DNA of 17,879 nt from Helicobacteraceae bacterium (lineage in GTDB: Bacteria > Campylobacterota > Campylobacteria > Campylobacterales > Sulfurimonadaceae). Shown here piece by piece: positions 14,871 to 17,879 of this stretch. Numbering within the stretch: position 1 is the first letter of the stretch; every line of letters starts with the position of its first letter. The translations under genes were made by a program, and so were the position numbers. The stretch lies in NCBI GenBank assembly GCA_024635885.1, contig JAGXIA010000092.1, forward strand, positions 1 through 17,879, written 5' to 3'. The notes beneath the pieces are model-generated. The model was not told where the DNA came from and made no database searches. It saw only the letters and a program-made list of their open reading frames with translations.

Positions 14871-14887
14871 TGGGCACATTTTATGCT
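14871..14887 (+). promoter_or_regulatory. Sigma-54 (RpoN) promoter for fliW
   Basis: The sequence TGGGCACATTTTATGCT holds the invariant GG (14873-14874) and GC (14885-14886) dinucleotides separated by exactly 10 nt, with GGCAC and TGC-T matching the -24 and -12 blocks of the RpoN consensus. Transcription would start near 14898, leaving a leader of about 50 nt before the fliW ATG. In Campylobacterota, RpoN drives the middle flagellar genes, which fits a flagellar assembly factor. A sigma-70-like TACAAT at 14896-14901 is also present but would start only a little downstream. Confidence 0.6.
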
Positions 14888-14905
14888 TAATATTGTACAA
14901 TTGTC

Positions 14906-14926
14906 ATTCTCGCATAACTTGAGAAT
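14906..14926 (+). promoter_or_regulatory. Small hairpin in the fliW leader
   Basis: ATTCTC (14906-14911) pairs with GAGAAT (14921-14926) around a 9-nt loop, inside the predicted fliW 5' leader and upstream of the AAAGG ribosome binding site, which it does not cover. It might stabilise the message or bind a regulator; a chance origin is possible given only six base pairs. Confidence 0.3.
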
Positions 14927-14948
14927 CTAAAAAACTAAAAGGTTTTAA

Positions 14949-15329
14949 ATGAAATTTGAAATAAGCGTGCCTCTTTTGGGCTTTGATACTCTAAAAGAAG
15001 TTGAGTTACAAAAAATTGATGATATCTTTATGAAAATGCAATCCGTTGAAGACGCACATATTTCATTTACTTTAATTGATCCCTTTGTTTTACTAGACTA
15101 TGACTTTGAAATTCCTCAAAACACTCAGGAACTTCTTGAAATAGACAAAAATTCAAATATACTTATTTTAAATATAGTACTTATTCAGACACCTATAGAA
15201 GATTCTATTGTCAATTTCATTGGACCCCTTGTTTTCAACACAGATAACAACAAAGCTGCTCAAATTATACTCGCTGAATCTAACAAATACAGCATAGCAG
15301 AAAAGATATCTACTTTTTTAAATAAATAA
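14949..15329 (+). CDS. fliW: Flagellar assembly factor FliW
   Basis: FliW binds flagellin in the cytoplasm and also binds and inhibits the RNA-binding regulator CsrA, so free FliW signals that flagellin is being exported. The 126-residue product begins with the family-like strand F-E-I-S-V-P-L-L-G-F, then contains SFTLIDPFVLLDYDFEIP (family: F..l.P......Y...i) and NFIGPLVFNTDNNKAAQIIL (family: N..gPlvin......qv.l). Length is normal. An AAAGG lies 6 nt before the ATG, the same ribosome binding site context as the PAS gene. It is monocistronic as far as can be seen, divergent from bamD-lon, and preceded by a candidate sigma-54 promoter. The identification is strong on both sequence and neighbourhood. 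Confidence 0.93.
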   Translation: MKFEISVPLLGFDTLKEVELQKIDDIFMKMQSVEDAHISFTLIDPFVLLDYDFEIPQNTQELLEIDKNSNILILNIVLIQTPIEDSIVNFIGPLVFNTDNNKAAQIILAESNKYSIAEKISTFLNK

Positions 15330-15437
15330 AAATCTTGGCATGTGGAAATGCATGCAGAGTTTGAAATAACTTTAACAAGTATTATCACATTTCAATAAAT
15401 TAAACTATTTTAAGTTCTTATTAAGCTGCTCTAGTAG

Positions 15438-15443
15438 TATAAT
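15438..15443 (+). promoter_or_regulatory. -10 box for the surface-protein gene
   Basis: A perfect TATAAT lies 75 nt before the ATG at 15519. Transcription would begin near 15450 and give a leader of roughly 70 nt that contains a hairpin over the ribosome binding site. The -35 region is not recognisable. Confidence 0.6.
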
Positions 15444-15471
15444 GTAATAATTATAAGTAGTTTTTGCAACT

Positions 15472-15516
15472 GAGCCCTATTTTTGTGTGCACAAATTTAC
15501 TTGAAATAGGAGACTC
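15472..15516 (+). promoter_or_regulatory. Hairpin covering the ribosome binding site of the surface-protein gene
   Basis: CCTATTT (15476-15482) pairs with AAATAGG (15504-15510), with an outer GAG/CTC extension (15472-15474 with 15514-15516) across a small internal loop. An inner near-palindrome, TTTGTG and CACAAA, lies in the loop. The Shine-Dalgarno sequence AGGAG (15508-15512), 6 nt before the ATG, is partly inside the 3' arm. In the folded state the ribosome binding site would be hidden, which suggests translational control by temperature, a protein or a small RNA. Confidence 0.45.
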
Positions 15517-15518
15517 GT

Positions 15519-17879
15519 ATGAATGTTTCAAAGTTTATATTTTTATTGTTTTTGTTATCAACTTCACTGTTTTCAGCTTGGGAAGACATAAATGGGGGTC
15601 GTGGAAATTTTACGACTGATCCTGACTTTCACTTACTATATGGGGGAGCTGGAAGTACTGTTACTGGTGATTTTACCGGAACAGGAAACAGTATATTAAG
15701 CAGTAGTAATCCAAGCAATGCAAATTTAACTGGTGATACTACAACTTTTAAAACTGTCGATGCCGCTTTCAATGCTAACACCTATTCTTTGGGTGATGCT
15801 GAAAAAATGAATTCATCAAGCGCTCAGATAACACTTCCTTCATATGTTAAAGGTTCAGATATTGTTTGGGCAGGTCTTTTTTGGCAAGGTCATGTATATC
15901 GTCAGTCGGGGGCGTATACAGACGCAACAGTAGATGCAAATGCTGCAAACTGGAATAAAGTGACCATAAAAGACTCTAATGGTGTAATGCATCAGATTGA
16001 ATCACCAATTGGCAGTAACAATACAACTCACAAAGCTTTTCATCACACAATTACATCTGGGACTGGCTATAGACATCACTATGGTGCCTACCATGATATT
16101 ACAACAATTCTTCAAAATTCATACTCATCAGCACAAAACACCTTTACTGTAGGTAACATTAAAACGACAGCAGGAGAAGATGAAGGTGGATATGTATATA
16201 TTACACAAGCTCCTGCATATTCCGGCAGTTTTCGATTTGGGCTATATGGTGGATGGAGTATGATTGTTGTCTATAGTGTAGATGGGACAACGGCAGTTGC
16301 AAACAGTGTTCCACTTAAAAATGTTTCAATATATGATGGTTTTGACCTATTTTTAACATGGGGAAATGGGCGGGTACCATTTGAAACAACAATAGATATA
16401 TCTGGATTTTACACTCCGAAAAGTGGTGTCTTAAACAGTAAATTACTTTTATTTGGAGGAGCTGGAGACAGAGGAATTAATGATGATACCCTCCAAATTC
16501 AAAACCAAAATAATATTGGAACCTATGCTGATTTAAGTAATGCCACAAATCCGGCAGGAGAACAATTCAACCATTCATACACACTTTTTGGCGCGCATAT
16601 GACACCAGCTGATGCAAATAAGCAAGGAATGGATTTAGATATTTTTGATGTATCCTCCCAAATGACAAACGAGCAAACAGAAACAAAAATAAAGTTTGGA
16701 GTTGTAAAGGACAATGGTCAGTGTGACCAAATTTTTCCACAAGTCTTGGCTTTTTCAACTCAACTTTATGAACCACAATTTTGTTATGACTACGCATATA
16801 AACAACAAGGTATTTATTTTACAGAAGACAATAATGGAACACAAGACCCAAAAATAACTACTAATAAACTGCCAAATGGGGTAATAACTGGAGAGCCAGT
16901 TGAAGTAAGTATATTCTTAAGAAATCTCGTTGACTCTGATATTGAAATAACGGATATGAATATAAGTGTATTAGACATTAACACAACTCAATCTACCTAT
17001 GAAAGGGAAACTACTAAATTAGCAAAGATTGGTCAACTTACCCCAACTACCATTGCGGATTCTAGTCTTGTTGTAGATGATGCATTCATAAAAAATGTAC
17101 AAATAGGGTCTATGAGTTCTAATGATAACTTCTTTCTTTACTATAGTCTAGACCCTAAAATTAAAGATTTAGATATGCCTATCACAGTGCAAGCAAACTA
17201 CAACTTAGTTGTAAATGCTGGAACAACTATCCCTTATACTTTAAATATTGGGGCTAATGTACCTATGTGTTCTGCTGGAAACTTCAACTACTCACCAGCA
17301 AAAGGGATTTTTAATATAGTACATAATGACTACTATAACCTTGACAGCGGTGGAAGCAATCAATTTTATAATCTTCCAACTCAGGTAACCTCAAGAGAGG
17401 GTAATTTTAAGGTCATCTCCTTAGATGTAAACAACACTGATCAACTTAGTGGTAAGTCAACAATCGTTACAGTAGAAATGATTGACGCATCTGCTTTTCA
17501 TGATACCAATACATCATGTCAAGAAGTATCTAGTTCTATCAGTGAAAAAGTAATGGTAATGTTTGAGCATAACGCTACTTCTGTTCCTTTTAATCAAACT
17601 GCTATACAAAACGCTATTACAGATGGAATGACACATTTAGTAAGTAGTACAGACTTTTATCAAAGTGCACGGCAAAATACAGCATTCAGAGTCAGTTACA
17701 ATCTTACCAATGATGGACTTGATGATTTGGTAGATATTAAAGATGGTTCTAAACCAAATACATATAAAATTAATTTTACAGAGTTAGTGCAAAACTTAGG
17801 TGAGTGTAATAAAGACATGGATGGAATTCCAAATAATACTGATACTGTTGCACAATGGTGTAGCAACAATAGCGATAAA
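15519..17879 (+). CDS. Large secreted surface protein, N-terminal 787 residues
   Basis: An uninterrupted frame runs from ATG 15519 to the right edge with no stop. The product starts with a Sec signal peptide (MNVSKFIFLLFLLSTSLFSA, cleavage predicted before WED). A first region (about 25-420) is rich in Gly, Ser, Thr and Asn, with words such as DIVWAGLFWQGH and GGWSMIVVYSV; it looks like a beta-rich extracellular domain. It ends near a cysteine-bearing segment (QCDQIF, then FCYDYAYKQQG). A middle region (about 440-580) resembles immunoglobulin-like or DUF11-type modules, and a third begins near VPMCSAGNFNYSPAKGIFN and contains SARQNTAFRVSY. I recognise the style from large exported proteins of Sulfurimonas and Arcobacter but cannot assign a function. 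An adhesin or surface-layer role, and secretion by a type I or autotransporter route, are guesses that need the missing C-terminus. The ribosome binding site AGGAG is 6 nt upstream. Confidence 0.8.
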   Translation, partial: MNVSKFIFLLFLLSTSLFSAWEDINGGRGNFTTDPDFHLLYGGAGSTVTGDFTGTGNSILSSSNPSNANLTGDTTTFKTVDAAFNANTYSLGDAEKMNSSSAQITLPSYVKGSDIVWAGLFWQGHVYRQSGAYTDATVDANAANWNKVTIKDSNGVMHQIESPIGSNNTTHKAFHHTITSGTGYRHHYGAYHDITTILQNSYSSAQNTFTVGNIKTTAGEDEGGYVYITQAPAYSGSFRFGLYGGWSMIVVYSVDGTTAVANSVPLKNVSIYDGFDLFLTWGNGRVPFETTIDISGFYTPKSGVLNSKLLLFGGAGDRGINDDTLQIQNQNNIGTYADLSNATNPAGEQFNHSYTLFGAHMTPADANKQGMDLDIFDVSSQMTNEQTETKIKFGVVKDNGQCDQIFPQVLAFSTQLYEPQFCYDYAYKQQGIYFTEDNNGTQDPKITTNKLPNGVITGEPVEVSIFLRNLVDSDIEITDMNISVLDINTTQSTYERETTKLAKIGQLTPTTIADSSLVVDDAFIKNVQIGSMSSNDNFFLYYSLDPKIKDLDMPITVQANYNLVVNAGTTIPYTLNIGANVPMCSAGNFNYSPAKGIFNIVHNDYYNLDSGGSNQFYNLPTQVTSREGNFKVISLDVNNTDQLSGKSTIVTVEMIDASAFHDTNTSCQEVSSSISEKVMVMFEHNATSVPFNQTAIQNAITDGMTHLVSSTDFYQSARQNTAFRVSYNLTNDGLDDLVDIKDGSKPNTYKINFTELVQNLGECNKDMDGIPNNTDTVAQWCSNNSDK

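Noticed and set aside
15336..15352. A second sigma-54-like site (TTGGCA...ATGCA) after fliW
   Set aside because: GG and GC are 11 nt apart instead of 10, and a better housekeeping -10 box lies closer to the downstream gene.
16523..16797. Two overlapping minus-strand reading frames inside the surface-protein gene
   Set aside because: They lie wholly opposite a strong plus-strand frame that starts with a signal peptide and is open for 787 codons; their products resemble nothing known.

Overview
The window is AT-rich, densely coded bacterial DNA that reads as a chromosomal segment of a Campylobacterota (Epsilonproteobacteria) member, most likely Sulfurimonas or a close relative. This rests on the divergent bamD-lon / fliW arrangement (as I recall it, the same neighbourhood as Cj1073c-Cj1075 of Campylobacter jejuni), an Aer/CetB-type PAS protein, the NhaD antiporter, a DUF721/DciA-like gene next to uvrC, and the general style of the proteins. 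The genus is an inference.

Layout. (1) 1-150, minus: the N-terminus of guaA (GMP synthase), which runs off the left edge. (2) 151-386: non-coding, with a two-hairpin structured element upstream of guaA and a separate REP-like palindrome just past the end of nhaD. (3) 387-3382, minus: a compact overlapping cluster of a small LptM-like lipoprotein, nadB (L-aspartate oxidase) and nhaD (Na+/H+ antiporter). (4) 3383-5635, plus: a DUF721/DciA-like gene, possibly translated from a leaderless mRNA, then uvrC. (5) 5707-11589, plus: a four-gene signalling operon with exactly 9 nt in every gap: an Aer-like PAS protein, an acidic protein with two Hpt domains, a membrane hybrid histidine kinase with a NIT-type periplasmic sensor and three receiver-like domains, and a stand-alone receiver. 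(6) 11620-14805, minus, convergent: bamD then lon. (7) 14949-15329, plus: fliW, behind a good candidate sigma-54 promoter. (8) 15519 to the right edge, plus: the first 787 codons of a large secreted surface protein with no stop in the window.

The most system-like part is the 5.9-kb signalling operon. It holds a predicted FAD-type PAS sensor, a periplasmic NIT sensor with an unusual H-x-H...C-x-x-C cluster, an Hpt protein with one working and one histidine-less copy, and a receiver output without a DNA-binding domain. It looks like a multistep phosphorelay joining redox/energy sensing to an external ligand and feeding protein-protein output such as motility or c-di-GMP control. The individual domains are known families; the combination and the degenerate domains are the unusual part. 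Other points worth checking are the guaA leader element, the sigma-54 site at fliW, and a hairpin that can hide the ribosome binding site of the surface-protein gene. I saw no tRNA, rRNA, CRISPR array or intact transposase.
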